From NCBI GenBank assembly GCA_016714045.1, contig JADJNY010000007.1, positions 186,001 through 250,000 on the forward strand: a stretch of DNA of 64,000 bases. The letters run 5' to 3'. The notes beneath the pieces were generated by a model that saw nothing but the letters and a program-made list of their open reading frames with translations, was not told the DNA's origin and made no database searches. Of the stretch, positions 63,520 to 64,000 are shown one piece after another. The position numbers and the translations under genes were made by a program. This stretch comes from Planctomycetota bacterium. Its GTDB lineage: Bacteria; Planctomycetota; UBA1135; GCA-002686595. Positions within the stretch are counted from its first letter, which is position 1. Each line of letters opens with the position of its first letter.

Positions 63520-64000
63520 TGGTCTCCGGCGACCGCCAGGTCACGATCGGCGAGAAGGGGCCGTTCCACGCGATGCAGCGCGAGTTCTCGCGCTGGTTCG
63601 AGCGCATCGACGTGCTCTGTCCGCGCCCCGACCGCGCGCCTACGGTCGCGACGATCCACGGCAACGTGCATTTCCACCCCGCGGACTGCGAGCGCTCGCG
63701 CATGGCGCGCTGGATCGCGCGGCGCGGCACGGAGCTCGTACGCGAGCACGGCCATGCGCTCGTCGTCAGCCACGACTACGGCCGCTTCTACAACGGGATC
63801 GGGAGCTGGCGCATCGCGCAGGCGACCGGCGTCCCGTACCTCTCCGAGCTGCACCACGTCCCGGGCCATCCCGTCGCGGCGGACGTGCGCGAGCGCTTCG
63901 AGAAGGCGCTCGCGCGCCTCTACGTGCGGTGGGCGCGCGACAAGGCGCTCGCGTTCCGCGTCGTGAATCGCCGCGAGATGCCCGCGCTCCTCGCGCGCTG
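63507..64000 (+). CDS. Glycosyltransferase-like protein, 5' part only
   Basis: A GTG at 63507 opens a frame that runs off the window after 164 codons without a stop. It starts RLLMVSGDRQVTIGEKGPF and later has LVVSHDYGRFYNGIG, an N-terminal GT-B-type domain with candidate acceptor-binding region. The frame overlaps the previous gene by 13 bases. An ATG at 63519 is an alternative start. The donor half is outside the window, so family assignment is provisional. Confidence 0.7.
   Translation, partial: MRLLMVSGDRQVTIGEKGPFHAMQREFSRWFERIDVLCPRPDRAPTVATIHGNVHFHPADCERSRMARWIARRGTELVREHGHALVVSHDYGRFYNGIGSWRIAQATGVPYLSELHHVPGHPVAADVRERFEKALARLYVRWARDKALAFRVVNRREMPALLAR

Overview
The window comes from a very high-GC bacterial chromosome, most likely a member of the Planctomycetota. 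This rests on gene content and not on a search. Three secreted proteins share a Cys-rich C-terminal domain (CxGDG, then CPC and N, then YRNAA) that I associate with uncultured high-GC planctomycetes. Other indicators are an RNA polymerase sigma factor fused to a membrane anchor and carboxypeptidase-regulatory-like domains, DUF1570-like secreted peptidases, HEAT-repeat secreted proteins, and a DUF4388/PEGA signalling protein. No phage, plasmid, transposon or CRISPR sequence was seen.

Layout. 1-3.6 kb: the end of a glycosyltransferase locus, then a divergent STAS-PilZ and GAF-SpoIIE phosphatase pair (partner-switching regulation). 3.6-7.2 kb: dihydroorotase, DUF58 and BatA-like VWA genes with overlapping ends. 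7.2-11.8 kb: a redoxin/cytochrome c/copper-monooxygenase-like protein, then xylose isomerase and xylulokinase (xylA-xylB). 11.8-16.2 kb (minus): two secreted peptidase-like proteins and a YbhN-type flippase. 16.3-18.3 kb: a small membrane protein and asnS, ending in a striking pair of hairpins. 18.4-25.4 kb (minus): a secreted protein, a HEAT-repeat protein, a secreted endonuclease I with a pentanucleotide repeat in its leader, and a geranylgeranyl-reductase-like enzyme. 25.6-28.4 kb: an RraB-like protein, a P-loop kinase and a PhoX-like protein. 28.6-37.2 kb: the sigma-factor fusion, its convergent structural relative, a HEAT lipoprotein and the large DUF4388/PEGA protein. 37.3-40.2 kb: a MobA-like/ThiF-like/zinc-ribbon operon, a coiled-coil protein and tRNA-His. 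40.2-46.6 kb: an HDOD protein, a third Cys-rich-tail protein, an ECF sigma/anti-sigma pair, a VOC protein, citrate synthase and a methyltransferase. 46.7-51.5 kb: a glycosyltransferase, a Tat-exported class V aminotransferase, a DUF1080-like lipoprotein and a glycoside-hydrolase-like protein. 51.5-54.5 kb: an overlapping run of corA, an RsuA/RluB-type pseudouridine synthase and a membrane protein. 54.5-57.7 kb: a trypsin-like lipoprotein, an epimerase and a nucleosidase. 57.9-64 kb: an exopolysaccharide locus with a WbaP-type initiating transferase and four GT4-type glycosyltransferases, running off the end.

A major caution concerns sequence quality. Seven genes carry a single-base frame disruption (eight events), and every event can be placed in a short run of identical bases. 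Restoring one base each time joins two well-coded halves and usually restores a tight ATGA or GTGA overlap with the next gene. This looks like uncorrected long-read error and not pseudogene decay. Reading the affected genes as intact changes several interpretations; for example, an apparent 775-residue double glycosyltransferase becomes two ordinary genes.

The best candidates for new biology are the membrane-tethered sigma-factor fusion with its convergent relative, the pentanucleotide tract in front of a secreted nuclease, and the shared C-terminal domain of three otherwise unrelated secreted proteins.
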